A model generated the notes under the pieces. The model had not been told where the DNA came from, made no database searches, and saw only the letters and a list, made by a program, of their open reading frames with translations. A stretch of 64,000 nt of DNA from Pseudonocardia endophytica (GTDB lineage Bacteria; Actinomycetota; Actinomycetes; Mycobacteriales; Pseudonocardiaceae), in contig NZ_SMFZ01000002.1 of NCBI RefSeq assembly GCF_004339565.1, forward strand, positions 1,798,001-1,862,000, given 5' to 3'. The translations under genes were made by a program, and so were the position numbers. The first letter of the stretch is position 1, and every line of letters starts with the position of its first letter. Positions 39,790 through 48,202 of this stretch are shown here, piece after piece.

Positions 39790-40278
39790 ATGGCACCCAT
39801 CACGAGCCCGCTCGACGACGGCGCGCGCGACATCACCGGCCGCGCCCTCCAGGAGACGGTGGTCGACCTCGTCGACCTGTCGCTGGTCGCGAAGCAGGCG
39901 CACTGGAACCTCGTCGGGCGTCAGTTCCGTGACATCCATCTGCACCTCGACGAGCTGGTCACGACGGCCCGGACCTACACCGACAACGCGGCGGAGCGTG
40001 CGGCCGCGATCGGCGTGTCCCCGGACGGGCGCGCCGGGACGGTCTCCACGGAGACCGGCCTGCCGGAGTTCCCGAACGGCTGGGTCTCCGACCGCGACAC
40101 GGTCCTGACGATCTTCGAGACGGTCGACGCCGCGGTGCGCCGCCTGCGTCCGCGGATCGAGGAGACGGACAAGACCGACCCGGTCACGCAGGACCTGTTC
40201 ATCGAGATCGCACGTGCGCTGGAGGAGGCCCGCTGGATGTGGCAGGCGCAGGCCGCCGGCTACACTCAGGACGCCTGA
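39790..40278 (+). CDS. dps: Dps ferritin-like DNA-protection protein
   Basis: A 162-residue Dps. The dinuclear iron signature KQAHWNLVGRQFRDIHLHLDELV gives the ferroxidase residues near residues 36-58, and the helical C-terminal part is typical. Dps stores iron and uses peroxide to oxidise it, protecting DNA. ATG at 39790 follows GAAAGGAG. It follows the HTH gene in the same direction but is probably a separate unit. The upstream 130 bp has no recognised operator. A terminator hairpin follows. The N-terminus is not Lys-rich, so DNA binding could need a partner; this is only a thought about the adjacent lysine-rich peptide. Confidence 0.88.
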   Translation: MAPITSPLDDGARDITGRALQETVVDLVDLSLVAKQAHWNLVGRQFRDIHLHLDELVTTARTYTDNAAERAAAIGVSPDGRAGTVSTETGLPEFPNGWVSDRDTVLTIFETVDAAVRRLRPRIEETDKTDPVTQDLFIEIARALEEARWMWQAQAAGYTQDA

Positions 40279-40331
40279 GTCGCCTCCTGACGACCCGGCG
40301 GGGGTGACCACCACCGCTCCCGTCGCACCGA

Positions 40332-40369
40332 ACGGCCCCGGATCGCGCCACGAACGCGACCGGGGCCGT
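40332..40369. terminator. Terminator hairpin between dps and TetR
   Basis: Arms 40332-40347 (starting ACGGCCCCGG) and 40355-40369 pair over about 15 bp with one bulged base and a 7-nt loop. It separates two convergent genes. Confidence 0.72.
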
Positions 40370-40382
40370 CGTGTGCCCGGAT

Positions 40383-40949
40383 TCAGTCCGCCAGCAGGCG
40401 GGACACGAGCCCGCGCGCCCAGCCCGTGTCGCCGGGGCGCCCGATGAACACGGCCCGGTAGTAGAGGGGGCCGAGCAGCGCGTCGGCGGCCTGCTCGGTC
40501 GTCGGCACGGTGCCGCCGCGTTCCGCCTCCCGCGTGAGCATGGCCGTCAGCTGCAGGTGCCGGTCCGCGACGCACGCGTCCCCGCCCTCCGGACCCGCCG
40601 CGCCGATCGCGGCGCGGGTCAGCGCGAGGACGTCCGGGTCGGCGAGGTCGGTGGCCACGTCGGTCACCCACCGCTCCAGGTCGTCGTGCAGGTCGCCGGA
40701 GTCGGGCACCACGATGTCGCCGGAGAAGCGGCTGCTCGCGACGTCGGCCAGCAGCTCGGCGAGTGTCGGCCAGCGCCGGTAGACGGTCGTCGCGTGCACG
40801 CCGGCGCGGGTCGCGACGACGGGGACGGACAGCGCGCCGTCGTGTCCCTCGGCCAGCAGTTCGATCACTGCCCGGTGGACGGCCGCTCGCACGCGCGCCG
40901 ACCGCCCTCCGGGCCGGGCCCGGGGCGCGTCCACCTGCTCCGCGGTCAC
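40383..40949 (-). CDS. TetR family repressor
   Basis: 188 residues. The HTH is RVRAAVHRAVIELLAEGHDG followed by VVATRAGVHATTVYRRWPTLAELLADV near residues 20-70. The C-terminus contains a compact TetR_C domain with LYYRAVFIGRPGDTGW. GTG at 40949 follows AGGAGGG. It diverges from an MFS transporter gene across a pair of repeated motifs, the classic arrangement of an efflux pump and its repressor. Confidence 0.82.
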   Translation of the reverse strand: MTAEQVDAPRARPGGRSARVRAAVHRAVIELLAEGHDGALSVPVVATRAGVHATTVYRRWPTLAELLADVASSRFSGDIVVPDSGDLHDDLERWVTDVATDLADPDVLALTRAAIGAAGPEGGDACVADRHLQLTAMLTREAERGGTVPTTEQAADALLGPLYYRAVFIGRPGDTGWARGLVSRLLAD

Positions 40950-40957
40950 GTGACCCT

Positions 40958-41012
40958 CCTAACGCAGTGATCGTTGCGATCGAGGTGCTATCGTCCGTCC
41001 TAACGCAATGAT
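40958..41012. promoter_or_regulatory. Repeated CCTAACGCA(A/G)TGAT motif in TetR/MFS promoter
   Basis: Direct repeats at 40958-40971 and 40999-41012, 41 bp apart, between divergent start codons 40949 and 41034. They are the likely operator of the TetR protein. Confidence 0.65.
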
Positions 41013-41033
41013 ACGTGCTTCAAGGAGCGCTCG

Positions 41034-42236
41034 ATGCCCGGCTCACCCGCCCTGTCCCGTCCGGTCGCGTTCGCCGGCGTCGCGGCGATCTTCGTGTGGT
41101 TCCTGGCCGCGTCCAGCGCGCCGTCCCCGCTCTACGTCGTCTACCAGGAGCGTTTCGCGTTCACCGAGACCACGTTGACGCTCGTGTTCGCCGTCTACGT
41201 GCTGGCGCTGATCGCGACCCTGCTCGTCGTCGGCGCGCTGTCCGACCACATCGGACGCAAGCCGGTGCTGCTCGGGGCGATCGGGCTGGAGATCGTGTCG
41301 CTGGTGCTGTTCCTGGTCGCCGACGGCGTCGGGATGCTGCTCGTGGCACGTGTCGTCCAGGGCGTGGCCACCGGGGCGGCCACGACGGCGCTGCCGGCGA
41401 CGCTTGTCGATATGGAACCGAAGCGCGGGCGGGCCGGGCTGATCAACGGCGTCGCCCCGCTGGCCGGTCTCGGCTTCGGCGCGCTCGGGTGCGGCGTGCT
41501 CGTCGAGTACGCCCCGGCGCCGACGCAGCTCGTGTGGGCCGTGCTGATCGCCGGGATGGTGCTGGCGGCGGCCGTCGTCGCGCTGATGCCGGAGACGATC
41601 GACCGGCGGCCCGGCGCGCTCGCCTCGCTGCGCCCGCGGATCGGCGTCCCGTCCCGGATCCGGCGGCCGTTCGTCGCCATCGTGCCGATCCTGATCGCGA
41701 GCTGGGCTCTCGGCGGGCTGTACCTCTCGCTCGGGCCGTCCGTCGCGTCCGGGCTGTTCGGCCTGCACAGCCACCTCGTCGGAGGACTCGTCGTGACGAT
41801 GCTGTGCGGCACCGGCGCGGTGACCGCGTTCGCGCTGCGCCGCCGCGCCCCCGCCCGTGTGACGGTCCCGGCGGCGCTGCTGCTCGTGCTCGGTACGGCC
41901 GTCACGCTGGCCTCCCCGGTGTTCGGCTCGGTGGCGCTGGCCGCCGTCGGGACGCTGGTCGCGGGCGTCGGGTTCGGGTCGGCGGCCTACGGGACGTTCG
42001 GCACGCTGGCCGGTCTGGCGCACCCGCACGAGCGCGGGATGCTGTTCGCGACCGCCTACACGATCGCCTACCTGGCGTTCAGCGTGCCCGCCGTGGTGGC
42101 CGGGACGGCGGCGACGGCGTTCGGGCTGGGGGTCACGTTCGAGGTCTACGGCACGGCCGTCGCCGTGGTCGCGCTGACGGCGGCCGTGCTGGGGCGCGTC
42201 GTCGCCGACCGGGCGCCGGCGACGGCCGCCACCTGA
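41034..42236 (+). CDS. MFS transporter (drug efflux-like)
   Basis: 400 residues with about 12 hydrophobic segments. The motif GALSDHIGRKPVLL between segments 2 and 3 is the MFS signature GXXXD(R/H)XGRK, and GVATGAATTALPATLVDMEPKRGRA follows segment 4. No family-specific substrate is visible. ATG at 41034 follows CAAGGAG. The divergent TetR gene makes it a probable ligand-induced exporter. Confidence 0.82.
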   Translation: MPGSPALSRPVAFAGVAAIFVWFLAASSAPSPLYVVYQERFAFTETTLTLVFAVYVLALIATLLVVGALSDHIGRKPVLLGAIGLEIVSLVLFLVADGVGMLLVARVVQGVATGAATTALPATLVDMEPKRGRAGLINGVAPLAGLGFGALGCGVLVEYAPAPTQLVWAVLIAGMVLAAAVVALMPETIDRRPGALASLRPRIGVPSRIRRPFVAIVPILIASWALGGLYLSLGPSVASGLFGLHSHLVGGLVVTMLCGTGAVTAFALRRRAPARVTVPAALLLVLGTAVTLASPVFGSVALAAVGTLVAGVGFGSAAYGTFGTLAGLAHPHERGMLFATAYTIAYLAFSVPAVVAGTAATAFGLGVTFEVYGTAVAVVALTAAVLGRVVADRAPATAAT

Positions 42237-42272
42237 GCCACGCCCGGGCGACGACCCGTCGCATTCGCGCGG

Positions 42273-42304
42273 TCGACGGTGCGTACGCCCGTACGGCCCG
42301 TCGA
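42273..42304 (+). terminator. Hairpin after the MFS gene
   Basis: Arms 42273-42287 and 42290-42304 (TCGACGGTGCGTACG and its near complement, two mismatches). It lies 37 bp after the MFS stop codon. Confidence 0.55.
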
Positions 42305-42491
42305 TTGCCGCCGAACGGGCCTCGGAAACGCCACTGGCCGCCACAGTTCGACCACTTACCGCGATGTCGCGTCCGGGAGGCAACGTCGAGTTGCCGGCCC
42401 AGATCTCGGCGTGGTTACGGTGTTCGGCGTCCGGCCCGCTCCCCCGTGCGGTCGGCGGAACTGCTCCCCAAGCGTTCGGAGAAGACCAGTC

Positions 42492-42890
42492 ATGGCTGGA
42501 CGGCACCGGAAACCCACGAACACCGGCCGCTTCATCGCTCGCACCGGCGCGATGACGATGATGGCCGCCGCCCCGCTCGGTATGGCGGGCACCGCGATGG
42601 CGGCGCCCGACGCCGGCGGCGGCGCCGCCCCTTCTGCGGCGAAGGACGCCACCTGGGACAAGCTCGCCGAGTGCGAGAGCACCGGCAACTGGCAGGCCGA
42701 CACCGGCAACGGGTTCAAGGGCGGCCTGCAGTTCACGCCGTCGACCTGGAAGCGCTTCGGCGGCACCGAGCACGCCGCGACGCCGGACCAGGCCTCCCGC
42801 GAGCAGCAGATCGAGGTCGCGAAGAAGGTGCAGGAGGAGCAGGGCTGGAAGGCGTGGCCCGCCTGCACGAAGAAGCTCGGCTGGCGCTGA
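42492..42890 (+). CDS. Resuscitation-promoting factor (Rpf) / transglycosylase-like secreted protein
   Basis: 132 residues with an N-terminal signal peptide: basic MAGRHRKPTNTGRFIAR, hydrophobic TMMAAAPLGMAGTAMA and a likely cut after AMA near residue 37. The mature Rpf domain reads TWDKLAECESTGNWQADTG, then GFKGGLQFTPSTWKRFGG. The catalytic Glu is in CES (Cys61-Glu62), and the final ACTKKLGW supplies the disulfide partner. Rpf cleaves peptidoglycan and wakes dormant cells. There is no linker domain, so it resembles the short Rpf forms. The 255-bp upstream region shows no c-di-AMP riboswitch that I can recognise. I see no strong ribosome site. Confidence 0.85.
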   Translation: MAGRHRKPTNTGRFIARTGAMTMMAAAPLGMAGTAMAAPDAGGGAAPSAAKDATWDKLAECESTGNWQADTGNGFKGGLQFTPSTWKRFGGTEHAATPDQASREQQIEVAKKVQEEQGWKAWPACTKKLGWR

Positions 42891-42912
42891 CCGCTCTGCC
42901 ACACTCCGGGGC

Positions 42913-43359
42913 GTGAGCAGCCTCGACCTCGACCCGGTCCGCCGCATCGTCCCCGCAGAGCACGGACTGTGCTCGGTGAGCGTGGTCCGCGCGGACGGGT
43001 CCCCGCACTCCTCGCTGGTCAACGCCGGCGTCCTGGACCACCCGACGACCGGGGAGCCGGTCGTCGGGTACGTGACCTACGGCCCGGTGAAGCTGCGCAC
43101 GCTGCGCGTACGCCCCGCGACGTCGATCCTGTTCCGGGCCGGCTGGCGCTGGGTCGGCGTGGACGGCACCAGCGAGATCATCGGGCCGGACGACCCGGCC
43201 GACGGCATCGACGCGGAGCGTCTGCGCCTGCTGCTGCGGGAGGTCTTCACCGCTGCGGGCGGCACGCACGACGACTGGGACGCCTACGACACCGCCATGC
43301 GCGACGAGGGCCGCGCGGCCGTTCTCGTCCACCCGGCGAAGGTCTACGGCAACCACTGA
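42913..43359 (+). CDS. PPOX-class flavin/F420-dependent protein
   Basis: 148 residues of the pyridoxamine-phosphate-oxidase fold. The N-terminal VPAEHGLCSVSVVRADGSPHSSLVNAGVLD and the central GYVTYGPVKLRTLRVRPATSILFRAGWRWVGVDGTSEII match the actinobacterial split-barrel F420/FMN family, including the typical KLRTLRVRP loop that binds the cofactor phosphate. Members reduce or bind a variety of substrates. GTG at 42913, with little ribosome site, lies 22 bp after the rpf stop. Confidence 0.75.
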   Translation: MSSLDLDPVRRIVPAEHGLCSVSVVRADGSPHSSLVNAGVLDHPTTGEPVVGYVTYGPVKLRTLRVRPATSILFRAGWRWVGVDGTSEIIGPDDPADGIDAERLRLLLREVFTAAGGTHDDWDAYDTAMRDEGRAAVLVHPAKVYGNH

Positions 43360-43455
43360 CCCGCGAGCCAGGGCACGGGCCACACCGACCGGCGCGAGCG
43401 GCGGTCCGGCGCAACGGATCCGGCCGACGCCTCGTCGCCACGGCGCACCGCCGGC

Positions 43456-43614
43456 GGGCGCACCACGGGCGGGCGCACCACGGGCGGGCGCACCACGGGC
43501 GGGCGCACCACGGGCGGGCGCACCACGGGCGGGCGCACCACGGGCGGGCGCACCACGGGCGGGCGCACCACGGGCGGGCGCACCACGGGCGGGCGCACCA
43601 CGGGCGGGCGCACC
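43456..43614. repeat. 15-bp minisatellite, ten perfect copies
   Basis: Unit GGGCGCACCACGGGC, ten identical copies at 43456-43605 plus a partial unit to 43614. Perfect identity suggests recent expansion or replication slippage. It lies in the non-coding gap between the PPOX gene and the methyltransferase gene. Confidence 0.9.
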
Positions 43615-43622
43615 GCCGCGCC

Positions 43623-43888
43623 GCGCGCTGATCCAGGGGTGTGCGCTGTTCCGTGGGACGTGCGCTGTTCCGTGGGACGTGCGCTGTTCCGTGGGACGTG
43701 CGCTGATCCGTGGGACGTGCGCTGATCCGGGGGACGTGCGCTGACCCGCGAGACGCGCTCTGATCCGAAGGACGCGCTCTGATCCGCGGAACGCCCGCGT
43801 CTGAACGCGTGCGTTCTGCGGATCACCGTGCGCTGGCCGGATCACCGTGCGTCGCTGGGTCACGGTGCGCCGGTGGGATCAGCGCGTT
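43623..43888. repeat. Opposed arrays of the 19-bp repeat around a 20-nt linker (element 2)
   Basis: Eight direct copies at exact 19-bp period (43641-43792; units such as GTGCGCTGATCCGTGGGAC) after one degenerate copy. A 20-nt linker, 43793-43812, shares ACGCGTGC with the linker of the 10.1-kb element. Then four reverse copies run at 43813, 43832, 43851 and 43870. The remaining bases up to 44034 hold no gene that I can support. Confidence 0.85.
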
Positions 43889-44034
43889 CCGCGCGCCGGC
43901 CCCGGATTGGTGGGGGCGGCGAGAGCGTGGGTGGCCGCGGAACGGGAGGTACAGTCGACCCCTCCCGTCGATGGCCCGGGTGCGCCGCGAAGCACCTGTC
44001 ACATGAATCTCCGGAGCGTGTCCCGCCCCGTCTG

Positions 44035-44529
44035 ATGGGCCGCCGCAGGCCCTCGAGCAGCCGCCGTCGGCACGGCTGCCGCGACCACCTCGTCGTCGCA
44101 CCGCTGTGGGTCGCGTACGACGCGAACCTCGGAACCCTGCTGCGCACCTGCGACGCCGTCGGCGCGTGCATGGCCGTCCCCTGGACGCCGCACTACCGCG
44201 CCGCGCTCGCGCGCGGGAACACGGTGCCCGGGCGTACGTGTGTCCACCCGGTCGCGCCGACCAAGGACGGCTGGCTCGACGAGCAACGCCGCCGCGGGAG
44301 CCGCGTCGTCGCCGTCGAGCTGACCGACGACGCGACGCCGCTGCCCCGTGCGACCGCCCGCACCGAGCGGACGGTCGTCCTGCTCGGCCACGAGCACCAC
44401 GGCGTCCCGCCGGACACCCTCGAAGCGGCCGACGAGACGATCGCGATCCCGATGACCGGTCGCGGTGTGAGCCTCAACGTCGCGGTCGCGGGCTCGCTCG
44501 TGCTCTACCGCATGGCCGGTCTGATGTGA
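44035..44529 (+). CDS. SpoU/TrmH-type RNA methyltransferase
   Basis: 164 residues of the SPOUT fold. Motif 1 is ANLGTLLRTCDAVG, motif 2 LLGHEHHGVP and motif 3 IPMTGRGVSLNVAVAGSLVLYRM, with the trefoil-knot SAM site in the last two. The family 2'-O-methylates tRNA or rRNA. The substrate RNA is not determined by sequence; the short length, without an N-terminal substrate domain, fits TrmL/TrmH-like proteins. I chose ATG 44035 because the upstream frame has no ribosome site or family-like residues. Confidence 0.82.
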   Translation: MGRRRPSSSRRRHGCRDHLVVAPLWVAYDANLGTLLRTCDAVGACMAVPWTPHYRAALARGNTVPGRTCVHPVAPTKDGWLDEQRRRGSRVVAVELTDDATPLPRATARTERTVVLLGHEHHGVPPDTLEAADETIAIPMTGRGVSLNVAVAGSLVLYRMAGLM

Positions 44530-44623
44530 GACCGGGCAATATCGGCGAGACCCGAGCGCCGCAGACGCCCCCGTCCGTCGGTGATGTGACGTCCTCGTTG
44601 TGTGATGCAATGGTCGGGCCTGA

Positions 44624-44649
44624 GTGGTTAGCATCAGGCAACTAATCAC
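44624..44649. promoter_or_regulatory. Inverted repeat upstream of the MFS transporter
   Basis: GTGGTTAG (44624-44631) and CTAATCAC (44642-44649), eight-base arms with one mismatch and a ten-base spacer, 18 bp upstream of the GTG start. It is a probable regulator site; the TTAG/CTAA arms are like those of MarR-type operators. Confidence 0.55.
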
Positions 44650-44667
44650 GCGATCGAGGGGACGTCC

Positions 44668-47271
44668 GTGACCGCCGTCGAACACGGTGCCGAGCCGGTG
44701 GTGCAGCAGCCCGCCGGGCCCGGTCCGAACTACAAGTGGATCGCGCTGTCGAACACCACGCTCGGCATGTTGATGGCGACGATCAACTCGTCGATCGTGC
44801 TGATCGCCCTGCCGGACATCTTCCGCGGCATCGGGATCAACCCGCTGGAGGCTGGCAACACCAGCTACCTGCTGTGGATGATCATGGGCTTCCTGGTCGT
44901 CACCGCGGTGCTGGTGGTCGGCTTCGGACGGCTCGGCGACATGTTCGGCCGGGTGCGGATGTACAACCTCGGCTTCGCCGTGTTCACCGTGGCCTCCATC
45001 CTGCTGTGGTTGACCTGGCAGCAGGGCGACGCGGCCGCGCTGTGGCTGATCGGCTGGCGGATCGTGCAGGGCATCGGCGGTGCGTTCCTGATGGCGAACT
45101 CGTCGGCGATCCTGACTGACGCGTTCCCGCGGGAACAGCGCGGCCTCGCGCTGGGTATCAACGGTGTCGCGGCGATCGCCGGCTCGTTCCTCGGCCTCAT
45201 CATCGGCGGCCTGCTCGGCCCGGTCGACTGGAAGCTGGTCTTCCTCGTCTCGGTGCCGTTCGGCCTGTTCGGCACGGTGTGGGCCTACCTGAAGCTGCGC
45301 GACACCGGTGAGCGCCGCCCGGCGAAGATGGACTGGTGGGGCAACATCACGTTCGCGATCGGGCTGATCGCGATCCTGGTGGGCATCACCTACGGCATCC
45401 AGCCCTACGGCGACTCGGTCATGGGCTGGGGGAGTCCGACCGTGCTGATCTGCCTGATCGGCGGCGTGATCGTGCTCGTCGCGTTCTGCCTGATCGAGCG
45501 CAAGGTCGCGAACCCGCTGTTCACGCTGTCGCTGTTCGGCAACCGCCGGTTCACGCTCGGCAACATCGCGAACCTGCTCGGCTCGCTCGGCCGAGGTGGC
45601 CTGCAGTTCATGCTGATCATCTGGCTGCAGGGCATCTGGCTGCCGCAGCACGGCTACTCGTTCGAGGAGACGCCGCTCTGGGCGGGCATCTACATGCTGC
45701 CGCTGACCGTCGGCTTCCTGATCGCGGCGCCGATCTCCGGCGTGCTGTGCGACCGGTTCGGCGCCCGCTGGTTCTCCACCGGCGGCCTGCTGCTGTCCGC
45801 GGTCAGCTTCCTGCTGATGCTGTTCCTGCCGATCAACTTCGGCTACCTGCCGTTCGCGGTCATCCTGCTGGTCAACGGCCTGGGCATGGGCCTGTTCGCG
45901 TCCCCGAACCGGGCCGACATCATGAACAGCCTGCCCGCCGAGTCGCGCGGCGCGGGCTCCGGCATGACCGCGACGTTCCAGAACGCCGCGATGGTGCTCT
46001 CGATCGGCTTCTTCTTCAGCCTGATGATCGGCGGTCTGTCCCAGCACCTGCCGTCGGTGATGGAGGCCGGGCTGACCCAGCACGGCGTCCCGGCCGCCGA
46101 GGCGTCGCAGATCGCCGGGCTGCCGCCGGTGGCCGTGCTGTTCGCCGCGTTCCTCGGCTACAACCCGATCCAGCAGCTGCTCGGGCCGGTTCTCGGCTCG
46201 CTGCCGCCGGACCAGGCGTCGTTCCTCACCGGTCGCAGCTTCTTCCCGCAGCTGATCACCGGCCCGTTCGCCGACGGCATCACGGCCGCGTTCACGTTCG
46301 CCGTGATCGCCTGTGTGGTCGCCGCGATCGCGTCCTGGTTCGCGGGCGGCAAGGTCCGCCGGAGCGAGAGCAGCGCAGACGGAACGAGCCTGGGCGCCGA
46401 GCACGAGTCGGTCGGCGGTGAGCTGGCGGCCGTCGCCGGAGAAGCCGGCGGGCCGTCCGAGCTGGTCACCGACGACTTCGAGGCGGACCGTCCGCGGTTC
46501 GCCAAGGCGGGTGAGCTGATCGGGCACCTGAGCACCGGTGGCGGGCCGGACGGCATCGTCACGATCACCGACCGGGAGGGCCACCAGATCGCGCGCACGA
46601 CGGCGTCCCACGGCGAGTACGCCGTGCACGACCTCCCGCCCGGGACGTACACGGCCGTGGCCACCGCGCCCGGCTTCCGGCCTGCCGTCGCGGCCGTGAC
46701 GCTGAACGGCGTCGGGGTGGTCCGCGACTTCGCGCTCGACGGCAACGGTGTGGTCACCGGCTCGGTCACCGGGCCGGACGGGTGCGCGCGGGCCGGGGCG
46801 CTGGTGATCGCCACGGACGCCGAGGGCACGGTCGTCGGCCGGGCGAACACGGCGACCGACGGGTCGTTCCGGATGGCCGGCCTCCCGGTCGGACCGACGA
46901 CCCTCGCCGCGAGCGTTCCGGAGTTCGAGCCGGACGCCGTGACCGTCGACGTCGACCACGCCGGGAAGACGACGGCGGACCTCGTGCTCGCGTCCTCGAT
47001 CGGCTCGGTCACCGGCACCGTGACCGGACCGGACGCCCGGCCGCTGGCGCGCGCGACGGTCGTCGTGACCGGGCCGGACGGGCAGGTCGTGGCCCGTGCG
47101 ACGACCGACGACGAGGGCAACTACGAGCTCGGTGGCATCCGGTCCGGTACGTACACCGTCGTCGCCAGCCTGCTGGCGCCCGCGTCGGCCGAGGTCCGCG
47201 TCCCGCCGGGCGCGCCGGCCCGGGCGGACCTGCGCCTGGGGGACCCGGCGGGGGACCGCGCAGCCCACTGA
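44668..47271 (+). CDS. MFS (DHA2-type) transporter with three C-terminal carboxypeptidase-regulatory-like domains
   Basis: 867 residues. Residues about 20-575 are a 14-segment DHA2-like MFS domain, with TINSSIVLIALPDI in segment 1 and FGRLGDMFGRVRMYNLG in loop 2-3. An acidic linker follows. Residues about 618-867 hold three beta-sandwich repeats of about 80 residues of the carboxypeptidase-regulatory-like type: GEYAVHDLPPGTYTAVATAPGF, GSFRMAGLPVGPTTLAASVPEF and GNYELGGIRSGTYTVVASLLAP mark the same strand of each. An even number of segments would put these domains in the cytoplasm. GTG at 44668 follows GAGGGGACG. Substrate unknown. Confidence 0.78.
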   Translation: MTAVEHGAEPVVQQPAGPGPNYKWIALSNTTLGMLMATINSSIVLIALPDIFRGIGINPLEAGNTSYLLWMIMGFLVVTAVLVVGFGRLGDMFGRVRMYNLGFAVFTVASILLWLTWQQGDAAALWLIGWRIVQGIGGAFLMANSSAILTDAFPREQRGLALGINGVAAIAGSFLGLIIGGLLGPVDWKLVFLVSVPFGLFGTVWAYLKLRDTGERRPAKMDWWGNITFAIGLIAILVGITYGIQPYGDSVMGWGSPTVLICLIGGVIVLVAFCLIERKVANPLFTLSLFGNRRFTLGNIANLLGSLGRGGLQFMLIIWLQGIWLPQHGYSFEETPLWAGIYMLPLTVGFLIAAPISGVLCDRFGARWFSTGGLLLSAVSFLLMLFLPINFGYLPFAVILLVNGLGMGLFASPNRADIMNSLPAESRGAGSGMTATFQNAAMVLSIGFFFSLMIGGLSQHLPSVMEAGLTQHGVPAAEASQIAGLPPVAVLFAAFLGYNPIQQLLGPVLGSLPPDQASFLTGRSFFPQLITGPFADGITAAFTFAVIACVVAAIASWFAGGKVRRSESSADGTSLGAEHESVGGELAAVAGEAGGPSELVTDDFEADRPRFAKAGELIGHLSTGGGPDGIVTITDREGHQIARTTASHGEYAVHDLPPGTYTAVATAPGFRPAVAAVTLNGVGVVRDFALDGNGVVTGSVTGPDGCARAGALVIATDAEGTVVGRANTATDGSFRMAGLPVGPTTLAASVPEFEPDAVTVDVDHAGKTTADLVLASSIGSVTGTVTGPDARPLARATVVVTGPDGQVVARATTDDEGNYELGGIRSGTYTVVASLLAPASAEVRVPPGAPARADLRLGDPAGDRAAH

Positions 47272-47297
47272 CCCTCGGCGTGGAGCCTCACATTTCG

Positions 47298-47316
47298 TGA
47301 GGTAAGGCTTGCTTCA
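47298..47316. promoter_or_regulatory. Iron box (IdeR/DtxR operator)
   Basis: TGAGGTAAGGCTTGCTTCA matches 13 of 19 consensus positions. It lies 28 bp upstream of the FecE-type gene and is the likely iron repression site of this operon. Confidence 0.7.
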
Positions 47317-47344
47317 TCAAGGGCGACATGTCTGAATCTTCCGC

Positions 47345-48202
47345 ATGTCGCACCCGATCCCGCCCGTGGCGCGTCCCGTCGCGCCCTCGGCGGGGCTCGA
47401 GGGCGCTGGCCTGGAACTCGGCTACCGAGACCGCACGGTCGTGCACGACGCGGACGTGCGGCTGGAGCCCGGCCGGGTCACGGCCCTGGTCGGGCCGAAC
47501 GGCAGCGGCAAGACGACGCTGCTGCGCGCACTGGCCCGGCTGCACCGGCCGTCGTCGGGATCCCTGGAACTCGGTGACGACGACGCGCTGGCCCTGACCT
47601 CGCGCGAGTTCGCCCGCCGGGTCACGCTGCTGGCGCAGAGCCGGGAGACGCCGGTCGGGCTGGCCGTGCGCGAGGTCGTCGGGTTCGGCAGGCACCCGCA
47701 CCGCGGCCGGTGGCGCGGTGCCGACTCCACCGGCGCCGCCGCCGTCGCACGCGCCATGGAACGCACCCGCGTCGAGGCGCTCGCCGACCGCCCCGTCGAC
47801 GAGCTGTCCGGCGGCCAGCTGCAACGGGTGTGGCTCGCCTGCTGCCTCGCGCAGGAGACGTCCGTGCTGCTGCTGGACGAGCCGACCACGTTCCTCGACC
47901 TGCGTTTCCAGGTCGAGATGCTCGACCTCGTCCGCGACCTGGCGGACACCGGCGAGATCGCGATCGGGCTGGTGCTGCACGACCTGGACCAGGCCGCCTG
48001 GGTCGCCGACGAGATCGTCCTGCTCGACGAGGGCAGGGTGCGTGCTCGCGGTCCGGCGCACGACGTGCTGACCCCCGCACTGCTCACCGAGGTCTACGGA
48101 ATCCGGATCGAGGTGGACCGCGACCCGCGCACGGGCGCGCTGCGGACCCGCCCGGTCGGGCGCCACGGGCCTCGCATCCCCGACACCGGAGGTCCTCGAT
48201 GA
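47345..48202 (+). CDS. Iron-siderophore ABC transporter ATP-binding protein (FecE type)
   Basis: 285 residues. Walker A GPNGSGKTTLLRALARL near residues 49-65, signature LSGGQLQRVWLACCLAQE, Walker B VLLLDEPTTFLDLRFQVEML, and LHDLDQAAWVADEIVLLDEG. This is the FecE/FhuC group that drives siderophore import. ATG at 47345 has no strong ribosome site. It leads an operon: the next gene overlaps by ATGA and the third by GTGA. The iron box is immediately upstream. Confidence 0.88.
   Translation: MSHPIPPVARPVAPSAGLEGAGLELGYRDRTVVHDADVRLEPGRVTALVGPNGSGKTTLLRALARLHRPSSGSLELGDDDALALTSREFARRVTLLAQSRETPVGLAVREVVGFGRHPHRGRWRGADSTGAAAVARAMERTRVEALADRPVDELSGGQLQRVWLACCLAQETSVLLLDEPTTFLDLRFQVEMLDLVRDLADTGEIAIGLVLHDLDQAAWVADEIVLLDEGRVRARGPAHDVLTPALLTEVYGIRIEVDRDPRTGALRTRPVGRHGPRIPDTGGPR

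Noticed and set aside
42237..42491. c-di-AMP (ydaO) riboswitch before the rpf gene
   Set aside because: Expected in many actinobacteria, but I could not find the conserved core in this leader.
42733..43863. A minus-strand frame encoding repeated GAPAR pentapeptides
   Set aside because: The pentapeptides come from the 15-bp minisatellite, which is a multiple of three in every frame; no start signal or conserved flank.
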